In this document: piece by piece, positions 1 through 10,700 of the stretch
Layout: each line of letters opens with the position of its first letter
Position numbering within the stretch: position 1 is the stretch's first letter
DNA from: Tetmemena sp. SeJ-2015
Taxonomy: Eukaryota; Ciliophora; Spirotrichea; Sporadotrichida; Oxytrichidae
NCBI GenBank assembly: GCA_027382625.1
Contig: JAJKFJ010021440.1
Coordinates: forward strand, 98,346 to 162,345
Direction: 5' to 3'
DNA length: 64,000 nt
Position numbers and translations under genes: made by a program
Notes under the pieces: generated by a model
Seen by the model: only the letters and a program-made list of their open reading frames with translations
Told to the model about the DNA's origin: nothing
Database searches by the model: none

Positions 1-926
1 GGATGAGACCCTAGAGTGCTTATAAAAGCCTAAATACTCTCCCTGAGAAGAATCATTAGAAGACTAATTCCAAGAAAGGGATTTAAGATTTCAACTCTAA
101 TGTACCCTAATTAGACTTTAAAATCAAAAGTGGACATGGCCAATCAAGGTTTCATGAGAATCTTTTAGTTTTATATATTATCTCTATGATTATGATGAGG
201 GCAAAATTCACAATTACCCAAGTAAGATAACCCTGAATAGATCTCCTTTGGATGATAGCGAAGATGAATTTGAGAGATCAGCTCTTGAAAGGGAAGATAA
301 TAATGTCAACTATAAAAATTCTCCAAAAACTGAAAAATTAAGAGGAAGATAAGCAACTCAAAACCCGAAATAAACTCCTAGCTACAATAAGAATCATCAC
401 CAGTCATTTACTACAACTCATTGTAGATTATATTTCATTCTTAGAATATTATTCATGTTTATGGAGAGGCAGAGGGAAACCTGGATGGACTTAACATAAG
501 CGGGGGTCAGTACAACCTAATAAATAGAAGCACTTCATCCTTCAACATTTTGCAAAGGTCAAGCACTTTTCAACATACTGAGGATAGCAGGAAAAACAGA
601 GTCTAAATTTTTAAACTCCTGAATAATTATCTTATTTATTGTGAGTGATAATCTAGAGCAAGATTTAAACTTCAAGTGGGGAAACTAAAGTGATTAACTT
701 TCAGTAGGCGAAAGAGGAAGGAGTTAATACATTTTCTCCATTAGACGGAGGAAGCTAAGAGTACTTGACAATTTAGAATATGGAGGACTTGATGACCAAC
801 TAGTATTCCAAACTCAATTCTTTCAGGAAAACTCTCACCTACAGCCAAAGAAATATCCCAACTACTAATTCACAAAAATTTAACATCATAAATATACCAT
901 ATGCTTTTATTTATCTAAATCTATGA
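1..926 (+). CDS. Low-complexity hypothetical protein, 5' truncated by window edge
   Basis: An open frame with TAA/TAG read as Gln runs from the left edge to a TGA at 924-926. The product is Asn/Ser/Gln/Lys-rich with acidic patches (for example DDSEDEFERSALEREDN) and no domain I recognise. A 20-nt GT-AG intron at 149-168 is needed to keep frame, a second short one fits at about 424-445, and a further non-coding gap is likely near 603-668. The start codon lies outside the window. Composition is typical of disordered ciliate proteins. I am confident it is coding, but not of any function. Confidence 0.55.
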
Positions 927-1023
927 TATATTGAGAGAAAAAATAAATTGAAAGTGTTTTTTTAAATAAAAATATATGCAAAAATATAATAAAAAATTAA
1001 GAGGAATTTCATAAAAAGATTAA

Positions 1024-3158
1024 ATGCTTTCTAATGAACTTGAATTTTAAATTCTCAAAATAGGCCAATCTTTTATTTTGCTTCTAATTCATCAGACGCT
1101 TAATCAAAGACTACTTAAATTTTATACTAATTTATTAATTATAAGACTAGAAACAGGAAGCAGCAACTAAATAGAATAGACAAATCACCAGTAGAGTCTC
1201 TAAAATTTTCAATCTCGCAGACAATCCCAGAGGGAACTCAGAAAGCAAAGAGCAGATGATGCCGAAAACAAAAAAGAGAAGAACCCCACCTCCAGATATC
1301 TCTACAGACTTGACTCAGAAGCGCAAACACAACTATAGAGTTAGCAAAACTATCTTAATCAAGATGAGCGAAGAAGCTCCAATCTGGATACTAGAGTCAG
1401 CCAAGGGATCAGCACTGGCACGGGAACTCAAACTGCTTCAACCTACTTTAATAAGATAAACTCTTAAGAAGGAATTAAAGTCACTGAGAAGAGGCCATTC
1501 ACTCCTGAGAAATGGGCTATTCAGAAGGCCATCATGATCAATTTTGCAGAGCCCAATATTCATCAGCTCATGAAATAGTGCCAACCCAGACAAAACCAAA
1601 ATATGTTGGCACATTCTAAATTAATGATGTAATTGATTGAAAATAGAGAGAGGAAGGTATTTAAGGTAATGAGGAATGACAAGGCTTTGAATAGTGCAAA
1701 GTAGTAAAGTGTATAGATTTAACAGAGTAACCCCATTCACAATTTTCAAAGTAAACTGAAGTCAAAGATAAATTTTCATTATATTTTGAAAAAAGATGTC
1801 ACAGAAGGAGCAGAGGCACTAATAAATGAGGCATTAGAGTCACTCTTAGTACACACCTGGATTATTTGACAAGCCTGAGGTAATCGTAAATGGAAAAGCC
1901 TAGAGTTAAATGCTTTAAAATGGGAGGATTCTACATGACAGAGAGGGGTTTGTTTAGTACCAAAATGAGATACAGATAACTAAGAATTCACCAACCGCCA
2001 AACGGCCAGATAGAATATTTTTGTTGTTGTGATCGATCAATATCTGAGAACAAGAGCAAAACAAATATTATAGTTGGAATTTTAATTAAAATCGGTGATT
2101 GGTTAAAATAATAAATGGAGAGTTGCAAAATGGTGACAGTTGAAATCGTAGATTCAGCCCCAGATCTGCAGCTTGTTCGATAGCTTATTAAAAATTAATA
2201 TGAGTTTCTTCTATAATTATCTTCGTAGCCCCTTTCTGCAGCGAGATATGATGATCGCACTTTACTAAATCCTCTATTTCAAATTCTACAAAGCTTGTGT
2301 CGCTTATAACTCTTGACTGAGTGCTCCCACAAAAAAGTTGCAAGGATAAAAAGTTCTTAAAATTTAATGCTGAATCGAATGGTCTAATTATTATTTAAAT
2401 TGGGCACACTTCAACTGCAGCTGATTTATTCCATTTTAATTTAATATCTAATTTAATTCTCTTTTTTATTAAATTCTCAGCTATATAATTGAGATAAGTC
2501 CTCAGCCTATAAATGAAGTGACTTCTGAGGGTATTTAAACACTTGGCAATAGCAGCTAACCCACCTCTCGCAGTTTGAAAAAGAGCAAGAATAGATCAGC
2601 TCTTCAAACTCACAGAAACCAGAGGAACAATTTTGAAATACTTGTCTCTTTTTAGATAATTTATTTGACAAAATCATAGTAGTTGATGGCAATATTGAGT
2701 AGTAAGATGATTAGAATAGCCAAAGCTTAAGCAAAGTGAGTAATTCAAATCTAAACACTAATCGCTAAATTGCTTAAACTTTAAAGATGTTAAAATGATA
2801 AAATGAAGTATTTTTATTCAATTACAATTTGATATAGATATAGATATAAGAAATTATGGAGTAGATTTAATAAATTGAGAATAGTTTTAAACTACTATCA
2901 ATTTGGATAGTGTGATAATAGGTTTAAGGGAGTCCATCCCTAGAGTTGAAAATCTCTTAGCAAGAATATGGAATAAGTGATAATCTGTTTAAGGAAAAAC
3001 GCAAGAGAAAATATAAAAGCAAGCACAAGGCAACTAGCAAGCACAGAAGATCTGGAAAGCAGAGCAACCACGACTCAGAGTAAGATTCATCATCACAACC
3101 AAGCAACTAAGATAATCTGAATCCTCATAATAAATTCATCCAATCAGTTTATAAATGA
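1024..3158 (+). CDS. Low-complexity hypothetical protein interrupted by a repeat-bearing IES
   Basis: Two coding blocks, about 1024-2080 and 2490-3158, are both rich in Gln, Ser, Lys and Arg and have no start/stop arrangement that would make them separate genes. The second block ends with a basic stretch followed by SNHDSEQDSSSQPSNQDN and a TGA at 3156-3158. The gap between the blocks (about 2085-2490) is AT-rich and contains a dispersed repeat also found at 45.9 kb, so I read it as one gene with a large IES. Frame changes near 1745-1795 and 2800-2925 indicate further IESs or introns; a TTAA pointer would bridge the latter. The start at 1024 is a guess. No domain is recognised. Confidence 0.4.
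2172..2486 (+). repeat. Dispersed germline repeat R, copy 1
   Basis: This AT-rich non-coding segment is recognisably related to 45882-46185. Shared blocks in the same order are CTTGTTCGATA near the left end, a TGAATCGA block with flanks about 200 bases on, and TCTTTTTTATTA followed by TTCTCAGCTATAT at the right end. Overall similarity is only partial. Both copies lie between coding blocks of one gene, so both probably sit in IESs. Confidence 0.55.
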
Positions 3159-3718
3159 TCAAAATTATAATAAAATTTTAAAGCTAGTCTGAAAAGCGTA
3201 AGCTATATTTATCTATCTAATCCACATAAGCTGAGATGATTGAGTGAGATTTATATATTGTGGTAGGAGAAGAAAGTGTTGAGTTGGAGGCACTGCTTGA
3301 AGTACTCAACAGCTTCGATGCATCTGATTTGCTTGAGGAAGTCGAAGTAGCCGTGGACGTTGATGCATGCGCGGATGAGACGATGCCAGTGGACGCACTG
3401 TAGCTTGATGTTCGCGTTGTACTCCTGGAACTTGAAGTTGACGGTCTTGAAGAAGTTAATGTATGGCCTCTTAATCGTGTGCATGTTCTCCCTAGTCATC
3501 TCGAACTGGTTGAACTCAAAGTACTCTGGAAACACCTTCATCTAAATTAAAATGATATCATAAATGATGCATTTTATACTAATCTTAAATACTTATATCT
3601 ATTATTATATTTTATTAAATTACGTTCTCTTTTTCATCTCTTGCACTTCTGCCTCGCTTTATTTAAACTTCTTTATTTCTCTCTGAGCTATATCCATACT
3701 CATTTAAAGAAAATCCAT
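3125..3718 (-). CDS. Small hypothetical protein with GC-rich third positions
   Basis: The frame starts at ATG 3718 (or 3703), runs through DIAQREIKKFKQSEAEVQEM, then skips a 96-bp AT-rich IES bounded by the 7-bp pointer TTCATCT (3537-3543 and 3633-3639, + strand). It continues as KVFPEYFEFNQFEMT and ends in a Cys/His-containing region. The main block (3254-3540) is much richer in G/C at third codon positions than its neighbours, suggesting high expression. The next in-frame TGA is at 3125-3127, which would overlap the convergent gene ending at 3158 by 34 bp, so the true 3' end may be nearer 3250 or lie in another MDS. I do not recognise the family. Confidence 0.55.
3537..3639. other. IES, pointer TTCATCT
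   Basis: The 7-bp repeat TTCATCT occurs at 3537-3543 and 3633-3639. Removing one copy and the AT-rich interior joins two in-frame parts of the 3125-3718 gene. Confidence 0.75.
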
Positions 3719-3929
3719 TAAATAAACTCCTCCTTATTAAATCTTTTTTAAGGACTAAGATAAGTAGATTAAAACTTTACTAATTACTTGATTTCAGACA
3801 ACAATCTTGTAATATTTCAACTTTTTGATAAGAACTAATGACCTTGAATTTAGTTGAATTATTTATTTAATTTGTTATTAATTGCTACTTTCTCCTCAAG
3901 AAAGCTCCTAGTCATTTTCTCTTCCGTTT

Positions 3930-5825
3930 TCATTCATAATCTTCCTCTTCTTACAAATTTTATTATTATTTCATTAACTATAACTAATTTGAATAATCTT
4001 GATCATGAGGATGAGGTTTTTCATCAGTGTTTATATTAATCTGTGAGGAGGAGGGTTTAAGCAACGCAGTCTAAGAAGGGTCAAGAAGTTGGACGGATAT
4101 CTTGCTATGCTACTTCCATTTCTTTTTCTTCTCTCTTTTCTTTCTGCTCTCATCTAAAATTATAAGCATACCTATATGCATAAATATTTAATCTGAGATA
4201 CCATTTTTGATTGGCTTTCTCAAGTTTATCAAATTATCTCTCATTCCCCTCTCTTCTTTGCCAAAGAAGGAAGTGAGAAATTCACTTTAGTAGTTAAAAC
4301 CTTATCTGCTGCTGAATTGGCTTCCGACTCAGTGAACATTTGAACCTTCTTGATCTTACTTATCGAGCTCAAATGCTTCCGATCCAACACATATAACTCC
4401 TGCTTGCATTTAAAATCAATATGATAAATATTATTAAGCATCCAAGTAACTCAGATTTAAGAGTGAGTGTATCAACCTCGAAAACCATACTAGTTCCCAC
4501 AGAAGGATAAAAAGAGCCTTGGTACCATGTTTGCTGCTTCTAATCTGCCTCTGTTTTTAGACTTATCATTGGATGAAAAACTGGTGTGGGTACTTCAAAC
4601 ATGTCCTCATTTTTATCATGATTGGAGAAGAAACCATTGGTACTTGTTTTTTCATCTCTAGAAACCGAGTCACTTGCTTTAAACAAGTACTCCGCAAAAT
4701 CCTTTGAAATCATAAACAATAGATAAACTTTGAAAAGAGGATTGATTCTTTCTTCACTCCTTGATTTAAGTTCTCTCACTTTTCTTAGATATCTCTTTTC
4801 TCTCTTAATTTTTCTACTAGGATAAGGGTTTTTGTAACCCTTGAGATTTTATGATGACATCGTCACTAGGATTTTTATATTCCTCCCACTCTTCTTCACT
4901 ACTTTCACTCTCACCAGAATAATCACTGTCACTATCACGCTTCTTACTGCTCTTTTTCTTTGCAGAACTTTTGACAGAAGTTTGAGCTTTCTATATAGAT
5001 GCTTTAGACTTTGATTTTAGTGGTTAGCTGGATTAGGTTCGCTTGAATTTGGTAACTAAGTCTTGAATTTTGGTATAGTCTAACACTATCACTTATGATG
5101 CCTCATCCACCCATTCATCCTCTATTATTCCCTCATTCTTATCTTGCTCAAACTAGCTTTGGGCATTAGCCTCACTCGAAGGTTTCATATTCGAATGAAA
5201 GCCATCAATTTAACTTAGTGCTATTATATGAAGAAAAATAATGAAGCCATCTCTTGAATTTTCATCTCTGGCCTCTTTCTTGAACTTGCTGCTTTGCGTC
5301 ATGATTTGCTATAAAACAATTAGTTTTATAAAGCATACGATGTTGAAATAGTATCTGATTGAGGAGTGGTAAGATCAGAATTTTATTCTTAGTTGAATGT
5401 TTATTAAGTGGAACTAGGCTCTGAAATTTAGACAGCTCTCTTCTAGTTATCCTACCTGTCCTACTCAGTTTGAGAGTCGGATTAGTTCTTGCTACTACTT
5501 CGCTTGCTTGAACTTCTTTCATTTGAAGTTTGCTGCTAGTTATTGAGTGCTATTAATTTTCCAAGATGATGTGGGAATACACTAGGCCTCGAAAAATTTT
5601 ATTGACCCTTGAAAAAATAAAGTTCATATGATTAATTCAATTGAAGTTAGTTTTCCGTTGATCAATCTCCGACTAAAGTTAAGTTGAAGTTCTCAAGTCT
5701 CTGCTCATAGGCACATCAAATCCATCCCCTATCATACCTTGCCTCGTTTATGCATTCCTCACTTCTCTTCCTGATTCAAATAATAAATGATAAAAGATAC
5801 ATAGTGATTGTAGAAGAGGAGTAGG
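3930..5825 (-). CDS. Acidic/basic S,Q,K-rich hypothetical protein with six IESs
   Basis: Seven coding blocks join in one frame after removing six IESs (pointers, + strand sense: TTCTTT, TAACTC, ACTAGGAT, AAGCCATC, TATAAA, AGTTA). The joined product has a Ser/Gln-rich N-terminal part (NNQQQTSNERSSSKRSSSKN), a charged middle (SESSEEEWEEYKNP followed by RKIKREKRYLRK), a more ordered region containing FKVYLLFMISKDFAEYLF, and a tail ending QNLQEEEDYE before TGA at 3930-3932. The 5' end is open to an in-frame TGA at 5826-5828 and no clear start codon is visible, so another MDS may lie upstream. The charged segment next to a hydrophobic patch might suggest a nuclear or chromatin role, but that is a guess. 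Confidence 0.65.
4138..4259. other. IES, pointer TTCTTT
   Basis: The 6-bp repeat is at 4138-4143 and 4254-4259. Removal bypasses an in-frame TGA at 4241-4243 and joins LAKK to REKKKKWKQHSK. Confidence 0.6.
4394..4452. other. IES, pointer TAACTC
   Basis: The repeat TAACTC is at 4394-4399 and 4447-4452. Removal of 53 bp restores the frame (LKSEL joined to YVLDRKHL). Confidence 0.75.
4816..4872. other. IES, pointer ACTAGGAT
   Basis: The 8-bp repeat is at 4816-4823 and 4865-4872. Removing 49 bp joins EEYKNPS to RKIKREK. The interior carries a small inverted repeat (AAGGGTT/AACCCTT). Confidence 0.8.
5199..5251. other. IES, pointer AAGCCATC
   Basis: The 8-bp repeat is at 5199-5206 and 5244-5251. 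Removing 45 bp joins ENSRDGF to HSNMKPSSE in frame. Confidence 0.8.
5310..5332. other. Very short IES (17 bp), pointer TATAAA
   Basis: The repeat TATAAA is at 5310-5315 and 5327-5332. Removing 17 bp joins two long coding blocks (SYALQ to QIMTQSSKF) that are otherwise separated by a TGA/ATG overlap at 5299-5302. Confidence 0.6.
5538..5649. other. IES, pointer AGTTA
   Basis: The repeat AGTTA is at 5538-5542 and 5645-5649. Removal joins IDQRKTN to QQQTSNERSSS and skips an in-frame TGA. Confidence 0.6.
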
Positions 5826-6175
5826 TCAATCAAATTCAACCCTATCATTTTGAGAAGGAGTATAATTAAAATGATGATTAATATAGGCGATATTCGTATT
5901 GTTAAATATAATTTTACTTATTATATCGTGATAATTTTTTTAAAAGACAAGAAATTTAAAATTAAAAAACCTTTTTCAATTATTAAAAGTTATAAATTGC
6001 CTTATCAAATTGAAGTATCCGTTGCTATGGTGATCGAGTCCATTTAGAGATTTTAAAATATTTAATGAGTGGGGCTGGTTCTGCTGCTGTTGTGAAGAAT
6101 GCATATTATTAAATATATCGCAGGTTCAATTCCTATATGACACCTCTGCTTTATCAATTTTATCAAACCAATCAA
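5826..6175. other. Mostly AT-rich interval with one short coding-like patch
   Basis: No complete gene is seen. A short - strand Gln-rich frame (HSSQQQQNQPHS) at about 6058-6108 may be the 3' MDS of the gene upstream at 7.7 kb. The rest is AT-rich and featureless. Confidence 0.4.
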
Positions 6176-7732
6176 TCAAAGCTAAATCAAACTTAAATGC
6201 TAATAGTGTTTTAGAACTAATATTTGAAGAATTATAATTGATGATATTTTAACACAAGGGTCTATCATAAGCTTTGGAAATTTTTAAGAAATTTTATAAC
6301 TTAGCTGTAACTGCAAAAATTAAAAGGCGATCTTATCACTGCAAATGATAAGGTGTGTTATAAGCCTACGGCGTTTAATGAATTTGATTAGAAATGTTTT
6401 TGGGGTAGGTCGCTCAGAATTCATAATAAGATGATCTATTCTTCTCTCTATAATGGATTGTCTTTCTTCGGCTTACACTGTTTACTTCTCTAGTGCCTGC
6501 ATCCAACTTATAATCTCTTCGTTTTCTTTAAATTCAAATGCCATATATACACCATAGAGTTTAAAATACTTTGCCAATCAAATCGAAAAGATTGTAGACT
6601 TCATAGACGTTCAAGGCAATCATACTCATATCCTCATTAAATTTAGCTAGGCTCTCTAGAGCTTCTTCTGCATCAGGGTCTCCCAGATTCTCATCTTACA
6701 AATAGTATAAATTAAAGCGGTAATTGATTTTTATTAAGTATCTTGCTCTATTAGCTCCTTTATATTGGGGACTATTGGTTCATTAGCTGTAGAGAAAGCT
6801 CTAAAATTGTCCCCCTTAATATATTTAAATAAACTAATGATCCCTTCTTCTTTTCGTACGACTCAAGAGTCGAGACCTTATTTCGCTTCTGGTATTCATC
6901 CTTCAACTCTTCAATTTTCTTCTGTTTCTCCAATCTACTTGCTTTAGTTTCCTATTAAACGCTGAAACTCCTTCCCCTCTCATATTCCATAGTATATTCT
7001 CGACCCACATCGAAGCTAATATTCCTCTATCCTCTTAAAATTGGCCTAGTTGGACTTCCATTTCTACCATTCTTATTGAAGCCAGGACTTTCTTATCCCC
7101 TTTAGCTTTTAATGTCTTACTAAATTAAGATTAAGCAGGATTTTCCCGAATGATGGATTCCTTTCTCTGCAAAGAACCACGTCTTTGACTTTCTTATCCT
7201 GGAGCCGTTCTTACTAGAGGCATTTAAGATTAAAGAAGCTGATTCACGTTTCTTGTAAAATTAGATTCAGAGTCTACATTTAGAAGAACACTTTTTAGAC
7301 GATTTTTCTTTCTTAAAGTTAATGTTTCAGATTGATCCTCTTCTTCATTTTTCTTTTTCTTGGGAATAATGGGTTTGAATTTAGAACCTACACTCATCCC
7401 TCTAGGCTTTTGCACAGCATCTGAAATTAACTAAGAAATGAATCCACTCACATTTATAATATATTATAAAGAAGTAGGGATTGTTGTCTTTTCATCTTCT
7501 GATTCAGATTTGTTGTTTTTGAATGGCTTGATATCATGATTAGTTTTTGAGCTCACTCTTTTCAAGGAAAAGCTACCTTCTATTCATAAAGTTATAATCC
7601 AAATTAGTATTCTTACTTCTCCCTTATTTTTTACTTCGACGAGAGGAACCTGAGAACACATGCGGTTCCTCGTGGTGGTTTTAAAAGAATGCAATTAATA
7701 TGATACACATGCTTTTAATTGATTTCCTTCAT
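6176..7732 (-). CDS. Charged, coiled-coil-containing hypothetical protein with at least four IESs
   Basis: The frame starts MKEIN at ATG 7732. It removes an IES with pointer TTTTAA, a 19-nt intron (GTAG...AAG), possibly a 21-nt intron, and IESs with a 13-bp pointer, with CCCTT and with CTTT (+ strand). The product has a basic/low-complexity N-terminal half (SRRSKKQGRSK, PKKKKNEEEDQ), a middle with RLEKQKKIEELKDEYQKR suggesting coiled coil, and an acidic helical C-terminal part (DPDAEEALESLAKFNEDM, then ALEKQTVQAEERQSIIERR). The 3' end is uncertain: the frame after NSERPTPKTF stays open to TGA 6176-6178 but the sequence becomes AT-rich. No family is recognised. Confidence 0.6.
6813..6846. other. 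IES, pointer CCCTT
   Basis: The repeat is at 6813-6817 and 6842-6846. Removing 29 bp joins SYEKKKG to DNFRAFSTAN. Confidence 0.65.
7086..7199. other. IES, unusually long 13-bp pointer
   Basis: GACTTTCTTATCC occurs at 7086-7098 and 7187-7199. Removing 101 bp restores frame (RTAPGQES joined to PGFNKNGR). The interior is less AT-rich than other IESs and itself reads as open frame, so alternative processing cannot be excluded. Confidence 0.55.
7679..7718. other. IES, pointer TTTTAA
   Basis: The repeat is at 7679-7684 and 7713-7718. Removing 34 bp joins the start MKEINQ to NHHEEPHVF. Confidence 0.65.
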
Positions 7733-7761
7733 GATCACTTTGATTAAAGTCCAATTTTAGA

Positions 7762-10700
7762 TCACGCCTGCTTCCTTTCTCTCCCTTTTAATCCATTCCC
7801 TACCATCAAGAGAGTTTAAGATAAATGCGAACTTACGAATTTCTAGAGAACAGTTTATCTGATAAAGGAATTAGGATTCTTTTAAGGACTCTATGCATTA
7901 GCAACCATACTTTTCCTTGAGGGAGTTGCAGGTTCTTACCCTAAAAGAGCTCCAAAGAACCCAGCTACCCCTTTATTACTTCCTCTCGCACTCGTTACAC
8001 CTTAGTTCTAAGCTTGCTAATTAGGACTGTTCTATTGTCCTAAGGCTGCTTAGGCAAGGATTTGGTTTTATCCGTATACTGGTTAAACTCTCAGGGCGTG
8101 GTCCTTCGCCTTCTTATGTTAGTCACGCTTTTATTTTGCTGTGTCATAAATTACAAACCTCATGTCCTCATGTTACTCTACAAGTTTTTCAAGATCATCT
8201 TTGTGGAGTGCATAAAACTAGCAATCTACCTAGGCTACAGCTTTTCCATCCCTAGTCTCCTTGAATATCACTATGATGATATAAATTAAAATGCGAACTC
8301 TACCTCTACAGTAATTATATTTACTTACCTTCGTTATCTCCAAAGTGCTAGCCTACAGTATAAGTAGCAAATGGAAATCCATTGAGTGCATAAATCCTTA
8401 CTTTGCCTATTTTGATGTAATATATCTCCTCAGCGAGATCTTCCTCTTGATAGATGATCTCATCAGCATCCACCTTCATTTTCCTTAGTAGTTGAACCAT
8501 AGACCAGACAAACTCATTGTTCTCGCAATCTCTCAAGAACTCTATAGTATCCAAGAGTCCTTAATATTTGTGGATAAAAACCTCATCTCTAAGCGTGATT
8601 GGCAATTCTTGAAGTAATTAGTTTTCATCTATTCGTGAGAAGAGCTCGTTGTAATTGTTCTCTAGGAATTGTCTAATCTTAAAATGTAACTCTTCAGGTA
8701 AAGAGGTCTTTTTTGCAAATTCTTCCAAGGCCTTGAGCTTGTTGTATAAATTCTCAGAGTTTGCGTTTTCATTAGCAATTATAGAAGTTAAGTTACCAAT
8801 TACAAAGGAGTAGAAACCTACTCCAAAGATCATCCAAATAATCGACAGAAACAGCTCTCCAGTTTTAATGCAAATATATAGAATGCATTATAGTTGTGAT
8901 AGCACCAAAATCGCCATAGCCAACTGTGGCTACAGTTTAAAGTGACCAATACATAGACTCAAGATAAAGAGTTGGGGCATCTGCGTCTATAAGTTAGAGC
9001 CTAGACACCCAGGTATCAGGGTCATTTGAATACAGACTAGAGCATAGGTACCAAAAGCAAGACATAAGATGCACACTGAAGAACGCAAAGATTCTCAATT
9101 GAAATTTAAAAAAAGATGAGAGTAAATATCATACGAGAGATAGCTGCATTCATTTTAACCTTGTCTAGCATTCTTTGGATTGTGACATTATATCTCATGA
9201 TTTTGACTATCTTGAAAAGCCTGATAATTCTAATTAGTCTGTAAAGCCTCGGCAATCTAGCTAATCTTAGGAGTTTGTTATAAGAATTGCTGCTTTGGCT
9301 AGAAGTTTGAGTCGAGGTTCCAGTTGTTGTAGTTGTTCCTGTGGTAGTTGGATCTGAAGAACTTGAATCATCAGAGGAGCTCGAGTTATCAAATATACCA
9401 GTGGGAAAAGTGGCACAAATGTCTAAGAAAAACCACGATTTGAGATAGGCCTTAGCTATTTCCCCGATTCGAGGATCGACAGTTCCATCAGGCATTTCAA
9501 GCGCAGAAATGAAGTTCACTATTCGCAAGAAAATAGAAATTGATCAAAAGGGATATGATCGTATTAAGTTATGAATTACCAATATGATGTCGATACCAAA
9601 AAGGACATCATTTAGATAATCAAATATTAGCAAAAATCCTGTCGAAGACTGAGTAATGAAGCAAATTCTGTAAGGCATATAAGTCGAAGTATAAAGTAAG
9701 AGAATAATTATCACAAAATTCCAGAGAAGTTTAAAGGTAGCAAAAATTAAATTTGATGAAAACAATATAAGAATCACATTTAAAGGTGCTTTGAGGCATA
9801 ATTATAAAAGGGCATGATTTCTCCAGAGTGAAAATCTCATCCTATTTCTTCTTACTATTCACCAAGAGCTATCTTCCAAAGGTATGAATCTTAATCCGAA
9901 GTGCGTCAAAGGTTGAGAGAATCAAAGCGGCTCCCTTTGCCTTTTTAAATGCTCTACTCCATAATTCTAATATTCTCTATTGCCTCTCATCTGGAGTCAT
10001 TTAGTTAACCCTAGGCAAATATTTTTATCAAAGAATTTTGCATATTAAATTGTCAGAAGATCAGGGTAATCAGCATAATCATTCTCATTTGTGAGATCAA
10101 GTTCGTAATTTTCATCCTATTCCTGCGTTTATATTTCATACTATTCTCTCCTTTCCCTCCAAAAGCTCATTCTATTACATATTCTTCTACAGCATCCTTT
10201 CAAAATATTGATTGAAAACATAACAAAATCTCTTTTCCTCTTTAATCTACCTTGGCATGGCTTCTGTACAATTTTTGAAGTTAACTTTCATTGATATTGA
10301 TCAAATCATCGTAGTCTATGTATTCTTATCCTAACCCTCCTATTAAGTGTTCATTTCTACTTCCTCCAATATCATTCTTAACTTCTTTGTGCCTTAGATC
10401 ATGAGCAATACTGTATCAATATAAAATTAAAGCATACCATTTGAAATACTCTGCCTTCTCATTTGCTTTATTTTTTCCTTCCTTGCAAAGGGAGAATCAT
10501 CAAGTCCTCTTACCTATGTGTTGCCATTGGATGAATGAACTGCTTAAGAATTCATTCCAAAATTGCTCTAGTTTATTTAAAAGTCAAAATTACTTTAATG
10601 TTGAGTGGATTTATCCCAGTATTTATTTGAAGTCTTGACAAAATTAAAATTTAAATGAAATAACACGTCCTAAGAGGAAACATTATTTACCACGCTCATG

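Noticed and set aside
5850..6047. AT-rich + strand ORF starting MRRSIIKMMINIGD
   Set aside because: Ile/Lys/Phe-rich composition follows base content only; it lies in an otherwise non-coding interval.
6058..6140. tRNA-like T-arm (GGTTCAATTCC) near 6123
   Set aside because: The T-stem has mismatches and no acceptor, D or anticodon stem could be drawn around it.
7643..7671. Hairpin GAGGAACC/GGTTCCTC
   Set aside because: It falls within coding sequence (HHEEPHVFSGSS) and is short enough to arise by chance.
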